Shown piece after piece: positions 11,414 through 22,144 of a stretch of DNA of 64,000 nucleotides (position 1 is its first letter; each line of letters starts with the position of its first letter). A model generated the notes under the pieces. That model searched no databases. It was not told where the DNA came from and saw only the letters and a list, made by a program, of their open reading frames with translations. The stretch comes from Adineta vaga (taxonomy: Eukaryota > Rotifera): the NCBI GenBank assembly GCA_021613535.1, contig CP075494.1:16740001-16804000 (forward strand), given 5' to 3'. The translations under genes were made by a program, and so were the position numbers.

Positions 11414-12799
11414 ATGTTCTATAATAGTATCTGTTTGTTAATTTCGATAGTGATTTGCACTGAGTTCAGTAGAATTTTCACTTCTTTTTTAGTGTCGCAT
11501 CTTCTACGACGAATTCGAGAATGGTTAAACAAGTTTGGAGAGTTTGTTCAAGTTTACAATCTCTTTAAATCTGTGCCACCTGCAGCCAATGAACATAATC
11601 TACAAAATCAACGAATTTCAACAAGAATATTCATCATCTTATTGATATTATTCTTAATAGTTCTTTTCGTGTATAATTCGCTAATTGTTATTACGCATAA
11701 GAAGGAAATGGACGATCCTACTTTCGATGAATATTTAACATTGCATTTACGATATTCCGATAGTCTCACATGTCCATGCACAAAACCATCGATTGATCAC
11801 ATTAGATTCTTTAATATTGATTATATATTACACCAGCTATGCAGTAGTATATTTTCATCAAGAGAATGGTTTTCTGATATCCCTATGTATGAGTATTCGA
11901 CAGAGCTAACAAAAGAGGACCTTCGATTCATTGCTTACCACCAATTTCATGCGCTAGAAGCATTTTGTCGAATGGCAAATCAAACAATATTGAACAGTTT
12001 GACTCAATTCTACTCAGATCAATATATTAGCGCAGCTGTCATTCCGTCACACTTATTTACTGTAGAAACACAGTTCTTGATTAATCAGTTCAAAACATCA
12101 ACAAAATTAATTTTTTTTCTTTTGTTTAATATGATACGGCAAACTACTCAAGCCAATGGTTTATTTTCTGGAAGACGAACGAATTATCATCTAAACATAC
12201 GAGCGAATAATTCTTGTATCAACCTACGAACTTGTCCCGGTGAGATCGAAGTGTATCCACAATGGTATGATAGTTGCAAGTGTGATTATTCCATGAAATG
12301 TACTAGTGAAGCACGCCTCATTAGAGATCAACATCAGCGAATGATATTCTATGCACCAGGTCTATTAGCCGGATGTTATGTTATTGAAGCAACTTTACAA
12401 TCAAATCTTCAATGCTTCTATAATCAAACATGTATCGAGCAAATTTTCTCATATCTACAAGTTGAAACACCAATAAATGGAACACATCTTGATTCATCAT
12501 TACCTAGTCGATTCTCTGTTAATTCAACAATTGAACAACTTCTCAATGAACTAATGATAGAACAATGGAACATATCAACTACATATGAAAATTATTATAA
12601 TGAATGTCGACCGAAACAATGTATATATACATATAAGACAAGGAATGATGTGATATTCGTTATTACTGCATTGCTTGGATTAGTGGGTGGTTTGACTACA
12701 GTTTTGAGACTGATTGTGCCAATTTCAGTTAAATTTATTAGAAGAAAAACAAGAGCACAAGCAATAGAACATGGTAAAATGATCATCTCAGGACGCTAA
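11414..12799 (+). CDS. Two-TM cysteine-rich membrane protein, tandem paralogue 1
   Basis: Intact 461-residue frame. Shared core with its two downstream neighbours: RISTRIF followed by a transmembrane segment (about 71-94), a large loop with CPC, HQLCSS and late cysteine pairs (CFYNQTCI, NECRPKQC), many N-glycosylation sequons, and a C-terminal transmembrane segment (about 412-440) with a basic tail. This predicts cytosolic ends and an extracellular or luminal middle. I recognise it as a family expanded in bdelloids (TCPC..HQ.C..F...W pattern) with no assigned function. The first 40 residues, including a hydrophobic stretch at 5-28, have no counterpart in the neighbours, so translation may start later. 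The last 390 bp of homology are almost identical to paralogue 2. Confidence 0.75.
   Translation: MFYNSICLLISIVICTEFSRIFTSFLVSHLLRRIREWLNKFGEFVQVYNLFKSVPPAANEHNLQNQRISTRIFIILLILFLIVLFVYNSLIVITHKKEMDDPTFDEYLTLHLRYSDSLTCPCTKPSIDHIRFFNIDYILHQLCSSIFSSREWFSDIPMYEYSTELTKEDLRFIAYHQFHALEAFCRMANQTILNSLTQFYSDQYISAAVIPSHLFTVETQFLINQFKTSTKLIFFLLFNMIRQTTQANGLFSGRRTNYHLNIRANNSCINLRTCPGEIEVYPQWYDSCKCDYSMKCTSEARLIRDQHQRMIFYAPGLLAGCYVIEATLQSNLQCFYNQTCIEQIFSYLQVETPINGTHLDSSLPSRFSVNSTIEQLLNELMIEQWNISTTYENYYNECRPKQCIYTYKTRNDVIFVITALLGLVGGLTTVLRLIVPISVKFIRRKTRAQAIEHGKMIISGR
12371..12760 (+). repeat. Gene-conversion tract, copy A
   Basis: This 390-bp block matches 14410-14799 at all but one position (A versus G at the Ile/Val codon in NSTIEQLL). 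Flanking sequence of the two genes is far more diverged. Confidence 0.9.
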
Positions 12800-13578
12800 G
12801 AAAATTTTTCACGGAGAAAATAATCTTCGCTTTCGATTTCAAAATGAGCATAGAAACAAATAAATGTATGGGTGGAAAACCAGAGGGTGTGAATGAAAGT
12901 GAAGTGGTAATTAGGTAGTTTGATTTTGCCACAGAGCTTTTTAAAAATTCAATTGATAATTAACTTTAGACTGGGAAAAAAAGAAGAATATAAAATGTAA
13001 CTAATGCACAAGAAACATGTGTAGATTCACCAAGTATTCGGCACTACACGCCGTGCCTTGTGCGAGTAGTATTAGTGATATTAATCAAATATAAGTATAG
13101 GGATCACTGATAATAAAACACGATTTGAAAGATAGTGTTGAAATACATATAAGGATAAGAATTTGGACGCTGTTCCTCACAGGTCGTGCTCGACAGACTA
13201 TGTACTTTGTCTACCCTCCCACCTGTGAAACAGACTATGACTAAGTAAGAAATAAACAATCAGCGACAAGTACTTAATTGAAAAACTGTAGATATTTGGT
13301 TTATAGTTTATATAAAAGATATTTTGAAAAACTTCTTGGATTATCTAGTAGCAAAACACTAACCAAGAGCGTAGTTTCTACATTTGGCTTTTAAAAAGCG
13401 CAATTTCGGTTACAATGTCAATAAAACCTGAATTAGATTCGGTTTTATAGAAATTGTATTATTTTTCTTGAGATTGAAATCAGACGCTGAATGTTTTTAT
13501 AAAATAAATTCTGCTCATACTTGATTGTTTTATTATTTGTCTATACATTTTTCTATTCCAGAAAGTGAAACTAACACG
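12800..13578. other. Spacer between tandem paralogues 1 and 2
   Basis: Contains a solo repeat arm (GAGGGTGTGAATG at about 12883), a segment near 13118 resembling 9321, and an acceptor-like TTCTATTCCAG just before 13562. That acceptor suggests paralogue 2 has an upstream, possibly untranslated, exon here. Confidence 0.4.
12882..12905. repeat. Solo GGGTGTG arm
   Basis: AGAGGGTGTGAATGAAAGTG without a matching C-rich arm nearby; likely an eroded family member. Confidence 0.4.
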
Positions 13579-14847
13579 ATGCAAACCGATTTATTTGTAC
13601 AAATCAGAAATCATCTCTTCACATTGAACTTATTTCCATCATTTCCACCTTCTGTCAACGAATACGATCTTCAAAACGAACGAATCTCAACAAGAATATT
13701 TATCATAATATTTATTCTTTCATTATCAATTCTTCTCTTCTACTATTCATTAATAAATGTCACAAGTATCATCAACAAAGAAAACCCTTCATTCAAGGAA
13801 TATTCACAACTTTATGAAGCACATTCTCAAACTCTCACATGTCCATGTATAAAAGTATCAATACAATACAAAGAATTTCTTGAAGTTAGTTACACATTGC
13901 ATCAACTGTGCACTAGTGTATTTATAACTGAAGAATGGTTTAAATATCTTTCATATCGATCTCAAGATAATTATATTCATCCCGATGACTTTCGATGGAT
14001 AGGTCAGGCAATATTTGAATCATTACATACATTTTGTCAAATGTCAAATCAAACAATCTCAGATAGTTTGAGTCAATTCTATTTAAATCAATATATTAGT
14101 ACAAGTGTTGTATCATTAGAGTTATTTACACTGCAAACTAAATCATTCTTGGATCATTCGAGAAGTGAAGGAAAAACAAATTTTTTTCTTACACTCGATC
14201 TCATACAAAATATAACTGAAGCTAACTATCTTTTATCAGCAAGAAAAACTAATTACTACTTTTATCATCGCTATGCTGCATTTGATTTTGTGCTTAAAGA
14301 CTCTAATGAAACCTGTACTGATCCTGTTGAACGCAATTTCAAGAAGCCAGTGTCTATTTATGATTATCCTAATCATGCGACACTATTTGAGATACCTGGT
14401 TTATTAATAGGATGTTATGTTATTGAAGCAACTTTACAATCAAATCTTCAATGCTTCTATAATCAAACATGTATCGAGCAAATTTTCTCATATCTACAAG
14501 TTGAAACACCAATAAATGGAACACATCTTGATTCATCATTACCTAGTCGATTCTCTGTTAATTCAACAGTTGAACAACTTCTCAATGAACTAATGATAGA
14601 ACAATGGAACATATCAACTACATATGAAAATTATTATAATGAATGTCGACCGAAACAATGTATATATACATATAAGACAAGGAATGATGTGATATTCGTT
14701 ATTACTGCATTGCTTGGATTAGTGGGTGGTTTGACTACAGTTTTGAGACTGATTGTGCCAATTTCAGTTAAATTTATTAGAAGAAAAACAAGAGCACAAC
14801 AACAACGAGACGTATCGACAATCGAAACGCGTAAGATACACAAATAG
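13579..14847 (+). CDS. Two-TM cysteine-rich membrane protein, tandem paralogue 2
   Basis: From ATG 13579 the protein has 422 residues. The frame stays open upstream to a splice acceptor (TTCTATTCCAG), so a preceding exon is possible. Same architecture as paralogue 1: short N-terminal region ending RISTRIF, a first TM, an extracellular domain with LTCPCIKVSIQYKEF and LHQLCTS motifs, several N-glycosylation sites, and a second TM near the C-terminus (VIFVITALLGLVGG) with a basic tail. Its 3' end (14410-14799) is nearly identical to paralogue 1, while its N-terminal half is closer to paralogue 3 (QLYEAHSQTL, VSIxYKEFLEV). The gene is therefore a mosaic. Function unknown. Confidence 0.75.
   Translation: MQTDLFVQIRNHLFTLNLFPSFPPSVNEYDLQNERISTRIFIIIFILSLSILLFYYSLINVTSIINKENPSFKEYSQLYEAHSQTLTCPCIKVSIQYKEFLEVSYTLHQLCTSVFITEEWFKYLSYRSQDNYIHPDDFRWIGQAIFESLHTFCQMSNQTISDSLSQFYLNQYISTSVVSLELFTLQTKSFLDHSRSEGKTNFFLTLDLIQNITEANYLLSARKTNYYFYHRYAAFDFVLKDSNETCTDPVERNFKKPVSIYDYPNHATLFEIPGLLIGCYVIEATLQSNLQCFYNQTCIEQIFSYLQVETPINGTHLDSSLPSRFSVNSTVEQLLNELMIEQWNISTTYENYYNECRPKQCIYTYKTRNDVIFVITALLGLVGGLTTVLRLIVPISVKFIRRKTRAQQQRDVSTIETRKIHK
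14410..14799 (+). repeat. Gene-conversion tract, copy B
   Basis: Partner of 12371-12760; 389 of 390 positions agree by eye. Confidence 0.9.
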
Positions 14848-15310
14848 TATTGAGTATTTTAGATCAATAATGAATCATAAATGCTACGTTATGATGGTCT
14901 TGTAGAGGTTATATGTGACAGAATAATACTCTGTTCTCTTAAATGAATCTCGTTTTAGCATATCTACCTAGGTCAACCAATCATTTTTGTCAATCAAAAG
15001 ATTCTAACATGTAACATATTCATCTACAAATTCTATTGTAAAAACGAAAAATCATAAGACAATAATTAGATAGTTCTAACTTTGGTAAAAATATTGAAAA
15101 CAGCAATGACGATGCAGATGAGAATGCAAGAGTGAGTGTGAAGGAGGTTTAAGCCTTCAAACTTTACTGTTTTCAATATGTTTGTCTGTTTTTCATTTTC
15201 GGTATTAGTTGTTAGTTGGAAGAATCATAGGGAGCAAAAAATCCCATAGTATTGCAATAAAAAGTGTAGTTATTTAATTGTTGATTTAGAAGTTTAGAGA
15301 AATACATTCA
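14848..15310. other. Spacer between tandem paralogues 2 and 3
   Basis: AT-rich with no clear gene. A weak GAGTGAGTGTGAAGGAGG sequence near 15130 only faintly resembles the G-rich repeat arm. Confidence 0.4.
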
Positions 15311-15334
15311 TAATTGCTTTTCTTTGTATTTAAG

Positions 15335-16608
15335 AAATTAATGATCAAAGACGATTCCAAATCTATTTAAATAAAGTAGTACATTTCATTCACAATTTCA
15401 ATTTGTTTTCATCAGTTCCACCTTCGATCGACGAATACGATCTTCGAAACGAACGAATCTCAACAAGAATATTTATCATCTTATTTGTCTTTTCATTAAC
15501 AATTCTTCTCTCCTATTATTCATTAATTAATGTTACAATTACCATCAGTAAAGAAAAACCTACATTCGATGAATATTTACAACTTTATGAAGCACATTCT
15601 CAAACTCTTATATGTTCATGTATAAAAGTATCAATACTATATAAAGAATTTCTTGAAGTTAATTATACATTACATCAACTGTGTAGTAGTACATTTGTAA
15701 CTGAAGAATGGTTTACATATCTTGCTAAAATTTATTTGTATCAGAATATATATAAAGATGACTTTCTTTATATGGGTTCGTCAACATTTCAAGCGTTGAA
15801 TACACTGTGCCAAATGGTAAATCGAACAATCTCAAATCGCTTAACTGAATTATATTCACATGAATATCTTAGTGCAATTTTGACATCATCAAATATATTT
15901 TCATCAACTTTTGAATCATTACTTGGTCAATTAAGATCATTAATAACACATAATTTTCTTCTTTCTTTTGATATAATACGAAATACAACAACTATTAATG
16001 CTCTCATGTCAGCATTTCAATCAAATTATCAGTTTAACAGGAACAGTGACTTAACTATATTTCCGACGACTCATTATGCTTGCTCGTGTCACGACACAAT
16101 AAAATGTGTCGTACCCTTTCCTGTCAAGAGTCATCCCATGGCACCTACAGCATTTTTTATACCAAATTTCTTTACTGGGTGCTACGTTATCGAAGCACTT
16201 CTTCAGTCGAGTCTTGAATGTTTCTTTGATGAAACATGTATCAGTGAAATACAAAAATATATAACATATACTTTACCAATGAATGTAACAGCTCTTGATC
16301 CTTTATTACCGAGTGAATACTCTGTCGATTCAGCAATACAAGATATTCTCAATCAATTAATGATTGAACAGTGGAATCATTCTGTTACATATGAGAAGTA
16401 TTACAATCATTGTCAACCAAAACAATGCACATATGTTTATGAGACGAATAATGGTGCAGTTGCGATTATTACTATATTATTTGGATTAGTTGGTGGTTTA
16501 TTAACTATTTTAAGTCACGTTGTGCCACGATCGGTGAAAACTATAGCATGGATAGTAAGAAGACGGAGAAGAATAATAGTTCAAGAGATATCCACTATTC
16601 AGACTTAA
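15335..16608 (+). CDS. Two-TM cysteine-rich membrane protein, tandem paralogue 3
   Basis: The open frame runs from a TTTAAG acceptor-like site near 15335 to the stop at 16608, with the family core from FSSVPPSIDEYDL onward (about 400 residues). There is no in-frame ATG at the N-terminus, so an upstream first exon is expected but not located. Same layout as paralogues 1 and 2: first TM after RISTRIF, CSCIKVSILYKEF, LHQLCSS, cysteine pairs late in the loop (CFFDETCI, HCQPKQC), second TM, basic tail. Its 3' end is clearly diverged from the near-identical block shared by the other two, so it was not part of that conversion. Function unknown. Confidence 0.7.
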
Positions 16609-17166
16609 ATATCACTTTTGTAAAATAATAATTATAATTAACTTTAAAAAAAACAGTACGCTAAATAACTGTGTGAGAAGAGTGGATGAATTTCAAGAAG
16701 CTTTCTTAAAGATCGGTGTACGTATCAATTAAAAAATGTCAAGAACTATCCTTTGAAATTAATAATAAATTTTTGAATATACATTTGATTCTTGTATCAC
16801 GTCTTGATCAAGTATAATAAATTTAAGGACATTGGAGTGTGAATATCATTCCAAGAATTTTCATCTTGGATATATAGGAAGGAAAAGATGACTGTTTAAA
16901 AGAATCGTTGTAAAGCAAGTTTATAAACATTTAGTAATCGTGAAGAAAAGTAGACTTTACTGTGAAATCCTCAAATTACTATAGATCATTATATATTTTG
17001 ATTCTTTCTCTTGTAAACTGATATTAATAATATTCATTAGGACAAGTGTCTGTTCTGGACATTCAGTATATAATGAAGATAAACGTTCTAACTTTGACTA
17101 CATTGCTGACAAGTAGAACTGAGTGAACTCTAACCATTGTACATTTTTTCCCCATGTATATATGTT
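16609..17166. other. Convergent spacer
   Basis: AT-rich 3' flanks of paralogue 3 and the serine hydrolase gene; nothing else recognised. Confidence 0.4.
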
Positions 17167-18416
17167 TTATTTATTCAGTATATCAACAATTTTTGTTAAT
17201 ATTGGTTCAAAGCGATTGTTAGCAGCTGTTATTGTTCCTTCCATTCGATTCATCACATAAGCAAAGGAGAGATTGTATGATGGTGCAGCCAAACCAACAC
17301 TTCCGCCTGCTCCTATAATAATACAAAAATATAAATTTTAGCAAATCTATGAAAAATGTAAATATTTATGTTACCAAAATGACCAAAACTTCCTGATCCT
17401 AATTTAGGAAACGTTTTATCAAGAAGCATAAAACCCATACCAAATGATGAATGTGTTTGTGAAACAAGATCTAATTCACCATCTGGTGTATTCGATTTTG
17501 TTGCTAATTTCATAATATCTTCATTTAAAATTCGTTGATACTTTCCATTATCAACATCACCAATTAATAACGAATAGAATCGTGCAATTGACCAAGCATT
17601 CGATATGCCATTTCCAGCCGGTATTTCTGCTTGATGTGAACGAACATCATTAAAGAAATTCATGGCAGAATTTAATGATTCATCATTGAAATGTTGAGAT
17701 AGTTGACTAAATTCGTGTGGTGATACACGATATTCTTTGGTTGATGGTAAACCAATATAAAATTCAAGATTTGATGAAGATGAAATTTCATCGTAAATAA
17801 ATTGTCCAAGTGACCGTTTCTTTGGATCAACACGTCGAATAAGTTCACCAGCAAGCCAGCCATAAGTAAGTGAATGGTAACTATGAGCAGAACCTGGTAT
17901 CCAAGATGGTGATTGTTCTTCCAATATGTTTATCATTGTTGTCCAATTGAGATATTGTTCAAATGGAACTGAAACATCAGGTAATCCAGCACGATGAGAA
18001 AGAATATCGCTTACAAGTGTATTTTCTTTTCCATTTTGTCCATATTCAGGCCAATAGTCAGTGACTAGTGCTGAATAATTGAGTAGACCACGTTGAACAG
18101 CAAGTGCTACAGCTCCAGCGACAATTCCTTTTGTTGTTGAAAAGACTAATTGTAATGTTGCGTTATCATAAGGTTTTGTTCGTGACTGATCAAACCATCC
18201 ACCAGATAGACCAACGACTAATTGACCTTGATGATACACTGCTATTGATGCTCCTAAATCTCGATCTTCAATAAAATTATTTTCAAACAAATCATAGATA
18301 CTCTCCCAACCAGGCGTAATAGTTCCACGAATATTATAATCAATATTTTTAGTATAACTAGTCACTATTGAAGCAAGAATAAAGATCAAAAGATGTATTG
18401 TTCGATGATAACTCAT
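17167..18416 (-). CDS. Beta-lactamase-fold serine hydrolase (class C/LACTB-like), secreted
   Basis: Two exons, 18416-17375 and 17312-17167, join across a 62-nt intron in phase 1 to give 395 residues. An N-terminal hydrophobic segment (about 6-20) looks like a signal peptide. The catalytic SxxK motif is S93-T-T-K96 (VFSTTKG), the second motif is Y180-H-S182 (SAHSYHSLTYG, the YxN/YxS position), and the HxG-type third motif is FGHFGAGG, which spans the splice junction. This is the serine beta-lactamase/esterase/DD-peptidase-like family. In animals such proteins act as peptidases or esterases rather than resistance enzymes. All catalytic motifs are present and no break is seen. It is head to head with the CAP gene. 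Confidence 0.85.
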
Positions 18417-19237
18417 GTTTCAATTGTAATGTAGAACAGAACAGAATATTAAAACAACAACAAAACATAAAGGGCTTATATATAGCTATATATAGTTGAA
18501 TAAAAATCAGTAGGTAAAGAAGCAAATAAATAATGACATATATGTTAAGCCCAAAGGATTAAAGTAAAATAATTGAAACTTTGTATTTATTTACCTTATA
18601 AGGTAATGAGATGTATCTATTTTTCATACCATTTTAGGACATTGATATTATTACATATAAATGTGATATTGAGGGTGTGAGGGTGGATGAATGCGTGAAA
18701 GATAGGACGATTAGATAAAGTAATACTCTCATCGAAATTGAAATATTTTCTCTGTATTCAACTTAGTCATTTTTGAAAGACAATCATGAAGATAGATTGC
18801 ATCGCCTTAAAAGTATAAATATGTATGTCATATAAAAAAATTGAGGCCATCAATAATGACCGTACAAAAAAACATTTAGGTGAGACAGTAAATAGAACGC
18901 ACATCTATTATGTGTTAATTAAAATTTAACAGCCATATAAAATAGAGTTGATATATTGATTTCATCTATATAGTCAATACATATTTTCCGAAGAACGGTG
19001 AAAATTCATATTTTTATTCGTTATTTTCTTTCTCAGAAAAACAACGGTGCTTTCTTAGTTACAAACAATAAAACATGTTAAATCTCGACGGACAACCTGA
19101 TACAATGCAACAACTCTCGTAATATCGACATTAGCTTTCGTATAGTCACTACAACTAACATTTTGATGCCTTTTTTCAATTAATTATAAGATCATATGTC
19201 ATATTTACTGAGTTATTGTTTTTTGTTCTTTTCTAGG
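18417..19237. promoter_or_regulatory. Divergent intergenic region between hydrolase and CAP genes
   Basis: About 820 bp between two outward-facing starts, so it should carry both promoters. A solo arm TTGAGGGTGTGAGGGTGG lies at 18669. A TTCTAG acceptor sits just before the CAP ATG (19238), suggesting an intron in the CAP 5' leader. No specific binding site is assigned. Confidence 0.4.
18669..18692. repeat. Solo GGGTGTG arm
   Basis: TTGAGGGTGTGAGGGTGG with no paired arm. Confidence 0.5.
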
Positions 19238-20356
19238 ATGTTGGGAACAAAACAAATTGTGACTGGTGTTGGGATATTCCTTTGTTTGACTTTCGTATCA
19301 ATTCCACTCGTGCTCGTAGTTTCTTTGGTTCCTCTCTATTTGAGCAACAATGCAGTAGCTGGTAGGTTATCATTTACCACAAATTGAATTCTCAATTTTC
19401 CCGTTTGGTGATGATTGCTAACCAAATGTAAAAAATTGTGATCAACTGAAAGTCTTTTCTCTCTTGGTGATCCCACAATATGAGATAAATAATAATCATT
19501 CGATCGGGCACTTCAAAAGATAAAGCAAAACGTTAGAGCTAAAATACTTTTGATGTTTAGATTGACATATAATCTCTATTTTTGATAGAAAGATAGGAAC
19601 AATCGGTTACTGCTAATATTTTACTATGTAACTTGGTCGTTGACTCTTCGTCATCCTCGTTTACAAATGTTTCGAATAACAGCTGCATAACTTAAGTATT
19701 AATTAGTTCTAGATTGAAATCACGATAGGTACAATAAATACATGAGATAATCATCTATTGTTTCTTTTGACATTCCAATAATTCTTATAACATATGTAGG
19801 CACAAACAGTGGTTCCTTTACTACATTCCAAAAACAAGCATTGGCGCAATCAAATACATATCGTACAACTCACTGCGCTCCTGATTTAACCTTAGATAAA
19901 GATTTGAACACAATCGCACAAAATTATGCTCAAACGTTGTGTGATACAAATTCTTTTGCACACAGTGGAAATACGTATAATGGACAAGCTTTAGGCGAAA
20001 ACTTATGGCAAATGAGTTCATCGAGTCCAATTAGTAAAGATTCGATAAATGGTAATTATATATACATATATGGTTAGAAATAAAACTCATAATTATTATT
20101 TCTTATTCTAGGTGCAACTCCAGTTACTGCATGGTATGATGAGATAAGTGCTTACAATTTTGCGGCAGGTGTTTTCGCGTCAAATACAGGACATTTTACT
20201 CAATTGGTTTGGAAATCTTCTACTAAATTCGGTATTGGCATATGTTGTACATCAGCTGGTACTACATGTATGGTCGTTGCTAATTATTTACCTGCTGGCA
20301 ATGTTGCTGGTCAGTTCATCGCAAATGTTCTACCAGCTTCATGTAGTGGAAAATGA
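19238..20356 (+). CDS. CAP-domain (SCP/GAPR-1-like) protein, signal anchored
   Basis: Three exons, 19238-19361, 19800-20051 and 20112-20356, join in phase to 206 residues. ATG 19238 follows a TTCTAG acceptor; an in-frame ATG at 19196 lies before that site and is less likely. A hydrophobic segment near residues 8-35 is a signal peptide or anchor. The CAP domain shows LGENLW with the active-site Glu, FAHSGN with a His, the CAP signature GHFTQLVWKSS, and a C-terminal NYLPAGNVAGQF. Family members are secreted or Golgi-associated (GAPR-1/GLIPR2, SCP/TAPS) with varied sterol- or protease-related roles. The domain order and length are typical, and no disruption is seen. Confidence 0.9.
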
Positions 20357-20601
20357 TGTCATTTTTCTCAACAGAAATATTTTTAATCCATGAAAATTAA
20401 CTGTGACTTCTTTCTCAATGAAAAGGTTTCTTTTTTTACTAATAGTATTCGGTGATGGCTATTCAACTAATATTTATCTATTTTCATTTTCAAAATTTCA
20501 TTATTTAACAAAAAAAAATAAAAATTTTTTCTTTGGTACATTTATTATTAGCCAACTGTTCTGCTATTTATTATGAATTCAAAACAAGTACAAATATTGT
20601 T

Positions 20602-20675
20602 CTTGAGCGTGTGGGGTGGATGGGAGTGGGAGTGTGGGTAAAGGAGTCATGTGTTTACACCCACACCCTCAAGAT
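20602..20675. repeat. GGGTGTGGG hairpin
   Basis: Left end CTTGAGCGTGTGGGGTGG, right end CACCCACACCCTCAAG. The right end abuts the last readable codon of the minus-strand EGF-7TM pseudogene. Confidence 0.85.
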
Positions 20676-21502
20676 CATTAATAAGTATAGAAATACTTTG
20701 TATCATAAGACTAAAAAGTGTTAGTTGATTCCAAATACATGTAAAGATAAGAAGATAAATAATAAATGTACGAATTATTGTTGAATGTAAAAGAGTTAAT
20801 ATTGAACATAAATTACTTAATAAACCAATAAAAAACATAAAAATTGATAAAATTAAATAAATTATTTTTGATATTGATGAAATATTTTCATAATCATCAA
20901 TTTGATCATTGGAAATTAATAAAGTTTCAACTGAATAACCAAATTGTGCTGTTTTATATTGACATAATAATCTATAATAACATTGATGACATCGATAGAG
21001 AAAATCAGAACGATTTTCATGTTTATTTCGATAAATACATAAACCATCATATAAACCTTATAAAATCGATAAATAAATTTAATAGATTTTCTTAAAAACA
21101 AATTTCTTACAAAAATCACATTGATCATATTGAAAATGATATTTATAACAAAATGCTGATTGTCGTTGTAAATCACATAAACAAAAATATGTTTGTTCAT
21201 CATAAAAACCTAAAATATGCGAATTTCGACATACTTGATGATATCGTTTCATAAATGGTATCAATTTTATATCTGAATTATAATCATTTTTATCTTTCGG
21301 AATTAAATTCTCGAGCATGACGACATCAATTTGTTTCATTTAATATTACAATTTTACTAAAATAAACCACATGTATCATTGTCCATAAAAGATAAATATT
21401 ATAATCTATACTGAATGTATAATATTTTAATAAACCTACATCATTAGAAGAATAAGTAGAACGAAAATATGTACGACTGATTGTTGCATTAGACATTGCC
21501 AT
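20676..21502 (-). pseudogene. Decayed EGF-like/7TM receptor-type gene
   Basis: Read on the minus strand from an ATG at 21502. After a stop or lost intron the frame from 21339 shows LENLIPKD, RYHQVCRNSHILGFYDEQ and FCLCDLQRQSAFCYKY. A shifted frame then shows RCHQCYYRLLCQYKTAQFGY, followed by hydrophobic segments (IIYLILSIFMFFIGLLSNL and more). This order, a FYDE...CLC...C domain, an EGF-like cysteine pattern, then transmembrane helices, is a family I associate with bdelloids. Stops and at least one frameshift interrupt it. It ends after only one or two TM segments, exactly at the hairpin 20602-20675. Confidence 0.6.
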
Positions 21503-22144
21503 TATATGCTATTCTAATATAACAGAGACAACAGATGAATCATAAATATAATATCTTATTCTATTTTAACATTCTATATTGATGAATTCTTTTGACTGAT
21601 ACAAATAATTGAAGGTAATATTAATTTCTAATCAATTATTTAATCAATAAGTAGTTGACAAAGATTTTTCAAGAAATTTTGTATTAGAAAATGTTCAATA
21701 TTGATTAAAAATGCTTCTTAAACGTTGATTTGTACATAAAATATGTGTTTTATTATGAATATTTCTTTCATTTAGATTTATTTTAATATATTTAAAATCT
21801 TGAAAACATTTCATTTCAAAAATTATATCAATTCATAAAAGAATAAGAATAAGAATTTTCATTGTTAAAAACTTAATTAAGCATCAACGACCCACACGCT
21901 CCAAAATACAGTGGACATTGCAGTGTGAGTCGAAAACTAGAGTCCTCTGTCTAACATCTTTATATATCTCCTTGAGGAAAAAACTTTTACCTTCATTCGT
22001 CAACATAAGTTACATGATTTTTCCAGTAACAGCTATCTTGTCAGATAATATATAAATATATGTTATCGTCATTCATCTCCATACTCTCTACAATATATTT
22101 CGAAAGTATAAAGACTTTATTTTTACAATTGTAACTAAAGAAAT
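21503..22144. other. AT-rich spacer
   Basis: No gene recognised. Presumably the promoter side of both the 7TM remnant (minus) and the GTPase gene (plus). Confidence 0.4.
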
